Source of the DNA: a virus
Length of the DNA stretch: 56,158 nt
Strand: one strand, 5' to 3'
IMG/VR virus record: IMGVR_UViG_3300042868_008634
Location: 1 to 56,158 of that record
A program made the position numbers and the translations under genes. The notes below the pieces were generated by a model that was given only the letters and a program-made list of their open reading frames with translations, ran no database searches and was not told the origin of the DNA. Positions 1 through 6,377 of the stretch are shown piece after piece (the first letter of the stretch is position 1; the number at the start of each line of letters is the position of its first letter).

Positions 1-286
1 AACATAAGTTTTTGTGTTCTTGATAAATTTTTTGAATGATGCTCCATTTATTTTTTACAATATTTCTAAAACCACTATTTTCATCAAAAGTCCAATTTTG
101 ATATTCAACTACTGGTTGATCAGCATAAAGAAAAGCATTTTTATATTCATTTAGATTTTCATATGCATTACTATCTAAACAAGCAATATAAAAATCATTT
201 ACATCAATTCCTACTCTTTCTGCAGAAATTAACATATTTTTGCAAATGTCTATGCATCCACTATTCAAGAATGTTAAAAATTTCAT
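1..286 (-). CDS. Putative nucleotide-diphospho-sugar transferase (5' part, runs off window)
   Basis: The frame is open from an ATG at 284-286 to the left edge, giving about 95 residues of a protein that continues outside the window. It starts [18 protein letters not shown] and later has FRNIVKNKW. This looks like the start of the nucleotide-diphospho-sugar transferase fold (Nucleotid_trans type), with the first beta strand, the CKNML helix and a conserved KW before the metal-binding motif, which is not in the window. It overlaps the GT25-like gene upstream by ATGA, so the two are probably translationally coupled. Its place after gmd suggests a role in modifying surface sugars. Fold assignment is by pattern only. 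Confidence 0.6.
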   Translation of the reverse strand, partial: MKFLTFLNSGCIDICKNMLISAERVGIDVNDFYIACLDSNAYENLNEYKNAFLYADQPVVEYQNWTFDENSGFRNIVKNKWSIIQKIYQEHKNLC

Positions 287-1080
287 TTATTTAATATTTC
301 ATTCAAAGATAAGTTTTTTCCCACATCTTTCCACCAATTTAAAACTTTATGATAAGATTCAATATGATGACCTTTATGTGTTTCTTTATATAGTCCAGTA
401 TCTTCTCCCCAATATTTTGATTTTCTATCAAAAAACGTAGTAGTAAATTTTATTTCTTCTACGAATAAAGGAAGAACATAAACATTATATTCTAAATTTT
501 GACTATCTACAACACTTTTTGGTGAATAATAAATCAAATGTTCTGCCAAAGGAACCCAATCATTATTATTCGGAAACTCCAAAAGAAATTTATCTTCTTT
601 TATAAAAGTATCAATTAAAACTTTTGCAAACCTTCTTGTGACAATATAAGCACCAACAGAAAAATCATCCCAAGTTCTTCTTCTCAATCTAATATCATCA
701 GAATTTTCACTTGCACACATTAATTGAATACAATCCCAATCTTTTGGTAGATTTTCAATAAATTCTTCCCAAGTAAAATTCCAATATTGAATAGTTTCTA
801 AACTCAGATCATCTTCACAAAAGAAACCATAAGGTTCATTAGTATTATTATACCAATAATTTATCATTCTAAGATGTGAAGTTATTGCTCCCTTTGTTCC
901 ATCATCAAGATAAAATACTTTAGAACCTTCAATTATATCATTTGTATTTTCAAATCTATCTGATAAAAGAAATTGAAATGATTGAATATTATTTTCTAAA
1001 AATTGTCTTTTGATATTTTCTTGACGGTCTTTGCTTTCTTTTAAACTTGCACAATAAATGTTTGGAAAATTACTGTCCAT
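283..1080 (-). CDS. Glycosyltransferase family 25-like protein
   Basis: A 265-residue protein starting [10 protein letters not shown]. The N-terminal segment [16 protein letters not shown], the central [14 protein letters not shown] (an acidic EDD motif) and later WDCIQLM and [11 protein letters not shown] follow the family 25 (LPS biosynthesis) glycosyltransferase pattern, in which the acidic motif binds the metal and sugar nucleotide. I prefer the ATG at 1078-1080: a GAGGA lies 11 bases upstream, while the longer frame needs a TTG. The start overlaps the end of gmd by 11 bases in another frame. The substrate is not predictable. It sits in a sugar cluster with gmd and a second transferase. 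Confidence 0.7.
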   Translation of the reverse strand: MDSNFPNIYCASLKESKDRQENIKRQFLENNIQSFQFLLSDRFENTNDIIEGSKVFYLDDGTKGAITSHLRMINYWYNNTNEPYGFFCEDDLSLETIQYWNFTWEEFIENLPKDWDCIQLMCASENSDDIRLRRRTWDDFSVGAYIVTRRFAKVLIDTFIKEDKFLLEFPNNNDWVPLAEHLIYYSPKSVVDSQNLEYNVYVLPLFVEEIKFTTTFFDRKSKYWGEDTGLYKETHKGHHIESYHKVLNWWKDVGKNLSLNEILNK

Positions 1081-2071
1081 GAATACACATATCCTCAACT
1101 AATTGCTCAAAAGAAATTTTAGGTTCCCAACCTAATTTTTCCTTTGCTTTTGTAGCATCACCCAATAAAGTCTCTACTTCAGTCGGTCTAAAATATTTAG
1201 AATCAACACGAATGATTGGTTTTCCACTAAACTTTTCAACTCCAACTTCATCCAATCCTTCACCTTTCCATTCAATATGAAGACCAAAATAAGGACCGGC
1301 AGCATTTACAAATTCTTTAACTGAATATTGTTTCCCTGTTGCAATTACATAATCATCAGGGTTATCTTGCTGAAGCATTAACCACATTGCTTCCACAAAA
1401 TCTTTTGCATGTCCCCAATCTCTTTTAGCATTTAAATTACCAAGATATAAACAATCTTGAAGTCCGACAGAAATTTTAGATAATGCTTTTACAATTTTTC
1501 TTGTAACAAATGTCTCACCCCTGCGAGGAGATTCATGATTAAAAAGAATCCCCGTGCAAGCATACATTCCATATGCTTCACGATAATTTTTAGTAATCCA
1601 ATACCCATAAACCTTAGCACATCCATAAGGAGAACGAGGATAGAATGGTGTGGTTTCTTTCTGTGGAATCTCTTGAACCATCCCAAACATCTCTGAGGTG
1701 GATGCTTGATAGATACGAACATTACCTTCCATTCCAAGCAAACGAACTGCTTCAAGAACACGGAGTGTTCCCAATGCATCTGTTTGTCCTGTATACTCAG
1801 GCATCTCAAAAGAAACCTTTACATGACTCTGAGCACCAAGATTGTAAATTTCATCAGGTTGAACCTGCTGAATAACTCTTACTAAGTTAGTAGAGTCGGT
1901 GAGGTCTCCGTAATGTAGTTTAATGCTGTTGTAAATATGATCAATTCTATGAGTATTAATAAGAGAAGACCTCCTAATAATGCCATGAACTTCATATCCT
2001 TTTCCTAAAAGTAATTCAGCAAGATAAGAACCATCCTGCCCAGTAATGCCAGTGATTAATGCTATTTTCAT
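1070..2071 (-). CDS. gmd: GDP-mannose 4,6-dehydratase
   Basis: A 333-residue short-chain dehydrogenase that converts GDP-D-mannose to GDP-4-keto-6-deoxy-D-mannose, the precursor of GDP-fucose and related deoxysugars. Visible are the Rossmann motif [10 protein letters not shown] at residues 8-17, the active-site segment [10 protein letters not shown] at about 121-130, and the catalytic Y149-GCA-K153. Length is slightly short of bacterial Gmd. No GDP-fucose synthase is in the window, so the product may feed a host enzyme or a gene beyond the edge. A sigma-70-like promoter lies in the gene just upstream. gmd occurs in several cyanophages and may supply sugars for host surface or virion glycosylation (inference). 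Confidence 0.93.
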   Translation of the reverse strand: MKIALITGITGQDGSYLAELLLGKGYEVHGIIRRSSLINTHRIDHIYNSIKLHYGDLTDSTNLVRVIQQVQPDEIYNLGAQSHVKVSFEMPEYTGQTDALGTLRVLEAVRLLGMEGNVRIYQASTSEMFGMVQEIPQKETTPFYPRSPYGCAKVYGYWITKNYREAYGMYACTGILFNHESPRRGETFVTRKIVKALSKISVGLQDCLYLGNLNAKRDWGHAKDFVEAMWLMLQQDNPDDYVIATGKQYSVKEFVNAAGPYFGLHIEWKGEGLDEVGVEKFSGKPIIRVDSKYFRPTEVETLLGDATKAKEKLGWEPKISFEQLVEDMCIHGQ

Positions 2072-2081
2072 GAAAAAAATA

Positions 2082-2204
2082 TTACTTTTTAGGTGATCTA
2101 TGAATTATCATTATACCAATAATCGGAGCAATAGTCAAACCTGCTCCACAAAGTCCTAACCATATTGGACTTGCAGCAAGTGCTTCTATGATATGAAAAA
2201 TCAT
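2082..2204 (-). CDS. Small membrane protein (40 aa)
   Basis: This 40-codon frame reads [18 protein letters not shown] and onward, with one hydrophobic stretch of about 25 residues and a basic end HRSPKK. It predicts a single-pass membrane peptide. The start overlaps the previous gene's stop as ATGA, and it ends 10 bases before gmd. It is followed in the same operon by no other small gene. Function is unknown. The continuous coupling of four tiny genes from 2664 down to 2082 is the main support that it is real. Confidence 0.6.
   Translation of the reverse strand: MIFHIIEALAASPIWLGLCGAGLTIAPIIGIMIIHRSPKK
2110..2138 (-). promoter_or_regulatory. Sigma-70-like early promoter for gmd
   Basis: On the minus strand TTGACT (2133-2138), a 17-base spacer, and a perfect TATAAT (2110-2115). 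It lies inside the coding region of the 40-residue protein, 38 bases before the gmd start. The match could be a by-product of coding for a hydrophobic segment. Confidence 0.5.
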
Positions 2205-2290
2205 TGTGGATATGCGTGATTGAGTGCCCAAACAATGAATAGTCCGATTATACCAAAAATAATCATTGCTGAAAATATTGTGCTACTCAT
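2201..2290 (-). CDS. Tiny single-pass membrane peptide (29 aa)
   Basis: A 29-residue frame, MSSTIFSAMIIFGIIGLF and so on, almost entirely one transmembrane helix. An AAGGA lies 5 bases before the ATG at 2288-2290. An in-frame ATG five codons earlier (2305) would overlap that ribosome binding site and is less likely. Its stop overlaps the next start (ATGA). The size recalls small photosystem subunits, but I see no motif tying it to any of them. Function unknown. Confidence 0.55.
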   Translation of the reverse strand: MSSTIFSAMIIFGIIGLFIVWALNHAYPQ

Positions 2291-2314
2291 ATTTTCCTTT
2301 TCCATATAAAAAGA

Positions 2315-2518
2315 TTAGTTTAGAGTAATTTTAAGAAATGGAAGTAATGGTGGAATAACACCAATCAACCTTAAAAGTCCCTCAGCAAATAGAGCAAGAA
2401 CCACCCAACCGACGCACATACTAATGATAGAAGCATTACGGTTGTGTCTTCGTATAGAAGCATCGATCATCTCCTGAACTTCTGTGCGTGTAATAAACTC
2501 TTCTTGCTCATACATCAT
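2315..2518 (-). CDS. Small membrane protein (67 aa)
   Basis: The protein has a charged N-terminal half (EEFITRTEVQEMIDASIRRH), then a hydrophobic segment from about residue 31 to 63 with a proline-rich break (VIPPLLPF). This predicts a membrane anchor with a short cytoplasmic helix. The tandem ATGATG start overlaps the stop of the gene before it, so translation is probably coupled. It resembles small conserved cyanophage proteins of unknown role that I recognise by general pattern only. Confidence 0.65.
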   Translation of the reverse strand: MMYEQEEFITRTEVQEMIDASIRRHNRNASIISMCVGWVVLALFAEGLLRLIGVIPPLLPFLKITLN

Positions 2519-2664
2519 TTTTCATCACCAAGAAACTTTGCCAGAGGATCTCTTCTGGTCTTTACAATTTCAACTGCCCTCTTGTAGAACATATTGTCAG
2601 TATTGCCAGAAGATTCAAAAGTTTCCTTAATCTTCACCCAATTATCATAGGTGTGCTGATCCAT
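2515..2664 (-). CDS. Conserved small cyanophage protein (49 aa)
   Basis: A 49-residue soluble, charged protein starting MDQHTYDNWVKIKETFESSG, with AVEIVKTRRDPLAKFLGDE at the end. It is the first gene of a run of four overlapping small genes. A sigma-70-like promoter starts 28 bases upstream. It looks like a helical small protein found in many cyanophages. Function unknown. Confidence 0.7.
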   Translation of the reverse strand: MDQHTYDNWVKIKETFESSGNTDNMFYKRAVEIVKTRRDPLAKFLGDEK

Positions 2665-2691
2665 AGGGTTTTAAGTTGAATATTATTAGTT

Positions 2692-2719
2692 ATAATAATC
2701 AGCACATTATGGTTGTCAA
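2692..2719 (-). promoter_or_regulatory. Sigma-70-like early promoter for small-gene operon
   Basis: TTGACA (2714-2719), 16-base spacer, TATTAT (2692-2697) on the minus strand, 28 bases before the 49-residue gene. An AT-only hairpin followed by seven T (2754-2769) lies just upstream and may end the transcript of the zinc-ribbon gene. Confidence 0.55.
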
Positions 2720-2778
2720 GTTTGTGTTGATTACCAAACAGACATTAAAAAAATGTAAAGTATTTTACAAAACTTATA

Positions 2779-3036
2779 TCAACGAACTTCAAAATCCAAT
2801 CGTCCTACTTTCCTTTGACGACGTGCTTCTTGCCAAGCAATGTCTTCATTTGTCAATACATTATTTTTTTCTTTGGTGTGAAAAAAATTCAGCATTACTA
2901 TATTAGATAAATCTAATGCTGTAATGACTCCACCACGAATAGTTGCCATATTTGGACAACCACAAGTTATAGTTTTTATTGGATGCCCTTCCAATTCTTT
3001 TCCACAAGAACGACATCTAATTTTTATATTTTCCAT
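2779..3036 (-). CDS. Small zinc-ribbon protein (85 aa)
   Basis: An 85-residue protein with CRSC at residues 8-11 and CGC at about 25-27, a spacing that could bind one zinc ion, followed by a helical, charged C-terminal half (NEDIAWQEARRQRKVGR). Nucleic-acid binding is a possible role but only an inference. A perfect T4-type late promoter lies 38 bases upstream, so it is probably expressed late. Similar zinc-ribbon proteins are common in T4-like cyanophages. Confidence 0.65.
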   Translation of the reverse strand: MENIKIRCRSCGKELEGHPIKTITCGCPNMATIRGGVITALDLSNIVMLNFFHTKEKNNVLTNEDIAWQEARRQRKVGRLDFEVR

Positions 3037-3073
3037 ATTCCAATCCTATAAATAAATTTCAAAATATTTTACT

Positions 3074-3081
3074 TATTTATA
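3074..3081 (-). promoter_or_regulatory. T4-type late promoter TATAAATA
   Basis: Exact TATAAATA on the minus strand, 38 bases before the zinc-ribbon gene and just after the porin terminator. Confidence 0.65.
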
Positions 3082-3093
3082 CTAGTTAAAAAA

Positions 3094-3116
3094 AACCACC
3101 CCAGAAAGGGGTGGTT
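3094..3116 (-). terminator. Intrinsic terminator of the porin gene
   Basis: Nine-base stem AACCACCCC / GGGGTGGTT with a 5-base loop, followed on the minus strand by a run of T. It lies 22 bases after the porin stop codon. Confidence 0.85.
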
Positions 3117-3138
3117 CCAATCATCTTATGAGTACTTA

Positions 3139-4641
3139 TCAAAACCTAAAAGTCGTCTGAATCACACCACCATAGTTATCTGAAGCATTCTTGAGTCCTT
3201 GATTGTTGGAAACATAAAACACAGCAGGAGTGATGCTAATGTTATCGCTGACTTTGTAACGATAGAAAGCTTCCCACATCAGAGCCTTCTGACTATCAGT
3301 AAGTGAAGCAGCATTACCAGGAGCACCGATGGCAAAACCAGCAGCATTTCCCTTAGCAAACACATCACTCCACTGAAGACCAGCAAACCAGGTCTGGGAG
3401 TTGGTAGCACCAGTAGGAGTTGTCTTACCAAGAGAATTCAGGCTAACATCATTCCAACCATAAGCACCTGAGATTGAAGGTACAATACCAGACTTCTTAG
3501 GTTGCCAGTAAGCATTGATAGCATAGCTGTTGGAAGATTGACCAGAAGCAAGAGCACCAGAACCACCGTTAATAGCATTGAAGGTACGAACACGAGTGCC
3601 TTCGGTTCCATAACGATAACCAAATGCAATACCATACTGAGGAGCACGATAACCAATCTGAGCAAGAGTGTTCAGAGCACCAGATTCATCAAATTCACCT
3701 TTGCTAGAATCAGAACCGTTCTGGGCAACATAGTTTACACCAGCAACAAAACCACCCTTACCTTTCTTGGTAGGTTGTGCCCACTGAGCACCGAAACCAG
3801 AACCAGTTGCCTTGTTGTAGACACCTGGAGCACCAGCAACAGCAAAGAAGTCCAGAATGTCAGACTTATAAGCAGTAGGAATCCAAGACATCTCAGTGTT
3901 ACGAACCAGAGCACCAGCAGTCAGAGTCACACCTTTAGCAAGTGCAGGGAACTGATAGTACAGACGGTCAAGTTGTACTTGGTTAGAAGTACTTTCTGCC
4001 TTATCCAGTTTGAACAGAGACGAGGAAGAACTAAAGGGTTGACTGGAGAAATTACCAGAACGCAGACGAGTCTTCAGCAAATCCTTACCCGTGAAGGAAG
4101 TATCGAAGTTCAGACGAACATCATAGTTGAATGCTGTGTTGCCAACGTTAGAATTATTAGCAAGACGAGCACCTTCTACACCACCAAGAACGAAGGTTGC
4201 TTCACCACGCAGTTTAGATGTAGTGGAGAACTGAGTTGCTTGAAGTTGACCAACTTGTGCTTCCAGTTTATCAACACGACCACGAATAACTAGAAGTTCT
4301 TCAGAAAACTCTTTTGAAAGACGTTGGAGTTCATCAGTTACTTCGGTTACACGGTCAAGGCAAGCATTCAGAAGTGCTGCTGCCTCATAACGAGTCATTG
4401 CCTTACCACCACCATAAGTTCCGTTAGGATAACCAGCAACACAACCATAACGTTCTACGAGATTGCTGAGTGCCTGATATGCCCAATCGGAAGGTTGAAC
4501 ATCAGAGAATTGAGTGACGCTTGTTGCCTGCTCAGAGGAGTATTGATTGACTGCTGCAATATTAAGGTCTGCGGCATTCGCAACAGCAGGAGCAATCATA
4601 CCAAGAGCAACAGGTGCAAGCATCAGTTGTTTGATTTTCAT
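3139..4641 (-). CDS. Cyanobacterial-type outer-membrane porin (SLH + OprB-like barrel)
   Basis: A 500-residue protein with the layout of cyanobacterial Som porins. A signal peptide ends near AVANA-A at residue 23. An S-layer-homology domain follows at about 45-100 (FSDVQPSDWAYQALSNLVER, later MTRYEAAALLNACLDRV). A short coiled coil covers about 105-135. An OprB-like beta barrel runs from about 140 to the end, closing with TTFRF, whose final Phe is typical of outer-membrane proteins. In cyanobacteria these porins pass small solutes through the outer membrane. It is transcribed alone, with its own promoters and terminator. A full-length host-type porin is unusual cargo for a phage. It may keep nutrients entering during infection, and phosphate is suggested by the repeats at 4711-4729. 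Transfer from a host is likely (inference). Confidence 0.9.
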   Translation of the reverse strand: MKIKQLMLAPVALGMIAPAVANAADLNIAAVNQYSSEQATSVTQFSDVQPSDWAYQALSNLVERYGCVAGYPNGTYGGGKAMTRYEAAALLNACLDRVTEVTDELQRLSKEFSEELLVIRGRVDKLEAQVGQLQATQFSTTSKLRGEATFVLGGVEGARLANNSNVGNTAFNYDVRLNFDTSFTGKDLLKTRLRSGNFSSQPFSSSSSLFKLDKAESTSNQVQLDRLYYQFPALAKGVTLTAGALVRNTEMSWIPTAYKSDILDFFAVAGAPGVYNKATGSGFGAQWAQPTKKGKGGFVAGVNYVAQNGSDSSKGEFDESGALNTLAQIGYRAPQYGIAFGYRYGTEGTRVRTFNAINGGSGALASGQSSNSYAINAYWQPKKSGIVPSISGAYGWNDVSLNSLGKTTPTGATNSQTWFAGLQWSDVFAKGNAAGFAIGAPGNAASLTDSQKALMWEAFYRYKVSDNISITPAVFYVSNNQGLKNASDNYGGVIQTTFRF

Positions 4642-4673
4642 AAAAATGTTTTTTGTGTACTAAACGACATTGT

Positions 4674-4699
4674 GAAGATTTACAACAAAGCAAATCTTC
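4674..4699 (-). promoter_or_regulatory. Hairpin in porin mRNA leader
   Basis: Perfect 8-base inverted repeat GAAGATTT / AAATCTTC with a 10-base loop, ending 33 bases before the porin start. No good Shine-Dalgarno sequence is visible. The hairpin may stabilise the leader or control translation. Confidence 0.4.
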
Positions 4700-4701
4700 G
4701 T

Positions 4702-4709
4702 TATTTATG
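4702..4709 (-). promoter_or_regulatory. Late promoter CATAAATA before the porin
   Basis: Minus-strand CATAAATA matches the NATAAATA late motif seen across this window, 61 bases before the porin start and just downstream of the Pho-box-like repeat. Confidence 0.4.
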
Positions 4710-4710
4710 C

Positions 4711-4729
4711 GTCTTAAGCAAATCTTAAG
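4711..4729 (-). promoter_or_regulatory. Pho-box-like tandem repeat
   Basis: Two 8-mers, CTTAAGAT and CTTAAGAC, are separated by TTG on the minus strand (11-base period). This matches the layout of cyanobacterial PhoB boxes, tandem CTTAA-type octamers with a 3-base gap. CTTAAG is itself palindromic, so direction is ambiguous. The site lies between a sigma-70-like promoter and the late motif, just downstream of the predicted early start point. Confidence 0.4.
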
Positions 4730-4738
4730 ATGACCAAC

Positions 4739-4767
4739 ATCATAAATCAACTTTGGTATTATGTCAA
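4739..4767 (-). promoter_or_regulatory. Sigma-70-like promoter for the porin
   Basis: TTGACA (4762-4767), 17-base spacer, TATGAT (4739-4744) on the minus strand. The predicted start at about 4732 gives a leader of roughly 90 bases. Confidence 0.55.
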
Positions 4768-4784
4768 TTAAAATTTGTTTAAGA

Positions 4785-4809
4785 GGGGGAGATTTACATT
4801 GACTCCCCC
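4785..4809 (-). terminator. GC-rich hairpin after the lysozyme gene
   Basis: Stem GGGGGAG / CTCCCCC with an 11-base loop, 18 bases after the lysozyme stop. On the minus strand it is followed by TCTTAAACAAATTTT, so the T run is imperfect. A probable terminator or barrier separating lysozyme from porin. Confidence 0.5.
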
Positions 4810-4826
4810 CATATTATTCTATTGTG

Positions 4827-5474
4827 TCAAACTTCTACCGTGATCAGTCGGTTAGCATATTCATGAGCATAAGATGTGCGAGCACCATGAATGCCCCAAC
4901 CAATCCAACTATACGCATAGTCCATGTAACGATTGATAGATTTTCCAGGAGTTTTCATCCTGTCAGCAATTCGTTTCCATTGAACCTCAGTCGTTAGATA
5001 ACCAAGTTGCGTTTGAAAAGATGATGGATTTCCACCAAATCTCTTAGCAAAATCACCCAATCCATAATAACGATCGGCAGATGTCCATTGGATCAAACCA
5101 TAACCACGACCGCAGTGATGGTACTGAGTCCTACTACCACCTTCACAAATATTAGGCACGAACATAGATTCTTGCTTAATATTGCCCAGGATAGTAGCAA
5201 GGGCGTTTCTGTCTTTAATTCCTTGCTCTTGGAAATAATCCACAGCAAGTTTTTCATGTTCTGAACACCCTTTACAAATTAACCTTTTCTCTTTTGGTTT
5301 TTCGGGAGCAACCTCTCGGATTGCTGTCTTCTTTTCATCTACAAGATTCAATTTGGTTAGTTCTTCCAATGGCGGAGGAGGACCTTGCATCTTGTATTTG
5401 ACGAATGGCAGTGATGCCGTGCTGGTTGTAACCGTTGCCAAAAGGGGCAAGGCTACTGTAAAGATTGATTGCAT
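4827..5474 (-). CDS. Phage tail lysozyme-like cell-wall hydrolase
   Basis: A 215-residue protein with an N-terminal hydrophobic segment (residues 1-21, signal-like), a linker with PPPPLEELTKLN, and from about residue 70 a domain matching the phage tail lysozyme family (Phage_lysozyme2): LATILGNIKQESMF with a candidate catalytic glutamate, then GYGLIQWTSADR, and YAYSWIGWGIHG. The family cleaves peptidoglycan. The paired cysteines (CKGC, later C at NICEGG and YHHCGRG) would suit an exported protein. A signal-like N-terminus suggests release to the periplasm for lysis rather than a tail position; this is inference. A structured leader precedes it. Confidence 0.75.
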   Translation of the reverse strand: MQSIFTVALPLLATVTTSTASLPFVKYKMQGPPPPLEELTKLNLVDEKKTAIREVAPEKPKEKRLICKGCSEHEKLAVDYFQEQGIKDRNALATILGNIKQESMFVPNICEGGSRTQYHHCGRGYGLIQWTSADRYYGLGDFAKRFGGNPSSFQTQLGYLTTEVQWKRIADRMKTPGKSINRYMDYAYSWIGWGIHGARTSYAHEYANRLITVEV

Positions 5475-5496
5475 TTAAAATAATTGAACTCTACAT

Positions 5497-5545
5497 CCGT
5501 ATAGAAGGGGGGTATACCAACCCTCTCGGGAGGCACCTTCCACGG
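5497..5545 (-). ncRNA. Structured leader RNA of unknown class before lysozyme
   Basis: Outer stem CCGT plus GAAGG pairs with CCTTC plus ACGG across an internal loop (5497-5508 with 5536-5545). Inside are two hairpins: CCTC-(4)-GAGG (5522-5533) and the self-complementary GGTATACC (5511-5518). This makes a three-way junction ending 22 bases before the lysozyme ATG. It does not fit a tRNA, and no T run follows, so it is not a simple terminator. Class unknown; the fold works on either strand. Confidence 0.4.
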
Positions 5546-5638
5546 CTCTAATTGTCACGATCAAAAACTCATAATATTAAAACCTACTCATAATAGGAAT
5601 CCTTAAGGATTTTTTCATTATATCAGATTATTTAGATT

Positions 5639-5836
5639 TTATTCAAAATCTACAAAATAACCACTGATATATTCCAAAGATAATACTTCAAGATTTTCTT
5701 TTTGAATTACCCAATCACGAATTTCACTATAAACACTTTCGGCATCTTTAATTCTTTTTTCATCACATAAAGAATGCATACGGTCAATATGATTATTAAT
5801 CACATCATTGCACATTTTCTTGACGTGAAGTTTCAT
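5639..5836 (-). CDS. Conserved hypothetical protein (65 aa)
   Basis: A 65-residue, mostly helical protein starting MKLHVKKMCNDVINNHIDRM and ending SGYFVDFE. I chose the ATG at 5834-5836 because AGGAAGGA lies just upstream; the longer frame would run far into the endonuclease-like gene. It overlaps that gene by 32 bases. A perfect consensus sigma-70 promoter in the upstream coding region could drive it alone. Function unknown. Confidence 0.6.
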   Translation of the reverse strand: MKLHVKKMCNDVINNHIDRMHSLCDEKRIKDAESVYSEIRDWVIQKENLEVLSLEYISGYFVDFE

Positions 5837-6254
5837 TGAAGTAATCCTTCCTAAAGTATCTTGAAAGTATATTCGAATTATAATACTTAGGAGTTCCATT
5901 GTCAAGAGACTCAGTTAAGACATTGTTTAAGAACAATTGCCTTGTTTCTTCGTAGTTAGTTTTACCAACAGTTTTATGAAGTGATAAAATAGTTCTTTGA
6001 AACTTATCTTTTCCTATCTTTTTTATATCTTCTTTTAACTCAGGACAAGAACCATAATATTTTTTCCAATCTGATTCTTGTTTGACTTTTCTTTTCTTTC
6101 CTTTTGGTGTTCTAAAAGACCAAAAGTATTTCCTTCCCAAATATTTCCTTTGAGTTTCTTCGCAATTTATCAAATAAACAAATCCAAAATTCTCTTGAAT
6201 ATCTTCTGTCTCAAAAACTTTTCCTTGGTATAACCAAGGGTTTTCATAACTCAT
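5805..6254 (-). CDS. GIY-YIG-like (Seg-type) endonuclease
   Basis: A 149-residue protein. FGFVYLINCEETQRKYLGRK at about residues 24-43 has the spacing of a GIY-YIG core (here VYL ... YLG), with a following arginine or lysine-rich helix (TPKGKKRKVKQESDWKKYYG) and QRTILS later. Such proteins are common in T4-like cyanophages and are annotated as Seg-like nucleases; the first motif is degenerate, so activity is uncertain. AGGGA lies 8 bases before the ATG. Both an early promoter (6318-6346) and a late promoter (6279-6286) precede it. The coding sequence itself contains the promoter for the next gene. Confidence 0.6.
   Translation of the reverse strand: MSYENPWLYQGKVFETEDIQENFGFVYLINCEETQRKYLGRKYFWSFRTPKGKKRKVKQESDWKKYYGSCPELKEDIKKIGKDKFQRTILSLHKTVGKTNYEETRQLFLNNVLTESLDNGTPKYYNSNILSRYFRKDYFNETSRQENVQ
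5877..5905 (-). promoter_or_regulatory. Perfect sigma-70 consensus promoter inside the endonuclease gene
   Basis: TTGACA (5900-5905), 17-base spacer, TATAAT (5877-5882) on the minus strand, 41 bases before the 65-residue gene. All 12 consensus bases match. Confidence 0.65.
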
Positions 6255-6278
6255 CTGGGTCCCTAATAATATTCAAGT

Positions 6279-6286
6279 TATTTATA
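6279..6286 (-). promoter_or_regulatory. T4-type late promoter TATAAATA
   Basis: Exact match 25 bases before the GIY-YIG-like gene. It is partly enclosed by a 7-base inverted repeat (AAGTTAT 6275-6281 / ATAACTT 6290-6296). Confidence 0.6.
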
Positions 6287-6317
6287 GATATAACTTATCT
6301 TCAACCCTAACAGAGTG

Positions 6318-6346
6318 ATTATAGTCATAAAAAAAGCACCTGTCAA
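6318..6346 (-). promoter_or_regulatory. Perfect sigma-70 consensus promoter with -35 in a terminator loop
   Basis: TTGACA (6341-6346), 17-base spacer, TATAAT (6318-6323). The -35 box forms the loop of the terminator hairpin at 6334-6355. Drives the GIY-YIG-like gene starting at 6254. Confidence 0.75.
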
Positions 6347-6355
6347 GAGGTGCTT
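6334..6355 (-). terminator. Terminator of the 542-aa protein gene
   Basis: Stem AAGCACCT / AGGTGCTT with a 6-base loop, followed on the minus strand by seven T. It begins 22 bases after the stop codon. Confidence 0.85.
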
Positions 6356-6377
6356 GGTGTATTATAATAAAAGTGTT

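Noticed and set aside
2753-2769. Terminator TGTAAA-ATAC-TTTACA with seven T after the zinc-ribbon gene
   Set aside because: The stem is only six bases with a single G-C pair type, too weak to list as a feature of its own; mentioned with the promoter beside it.
3046-3053. TATAAATA on the plus strand
   Set aside because: No plus-strand gene follows; the motif is expected by chance in AT-rich DNA.
3502-4293. 263-codon plus-strand open frame opposite the porin gene
   Set aside because: It lies wholly antisense to a strongly supported porin; the translation is Ser/Thr-rich with no motif or ribosome binding site, as expected from a shadow frame.
5598-5611. AATCCTTAAGGATT hairpin followed by T run on the plus strand
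   Set aside because: Its T run is on the wrong side for minus-strand transcripts and no plus-strand gene needs a terminator; it contains a CTTAAG but no tandem octamer, so not a Pho box.
5475-5638. Possible tRNA in the gap before the lysozyme
   Set aside because: The stems do not make a cloverleaf: there is no T-arm GTTCRA-type motif in the right place and no acceptor stem, so I call only an unassigned structured RNA.
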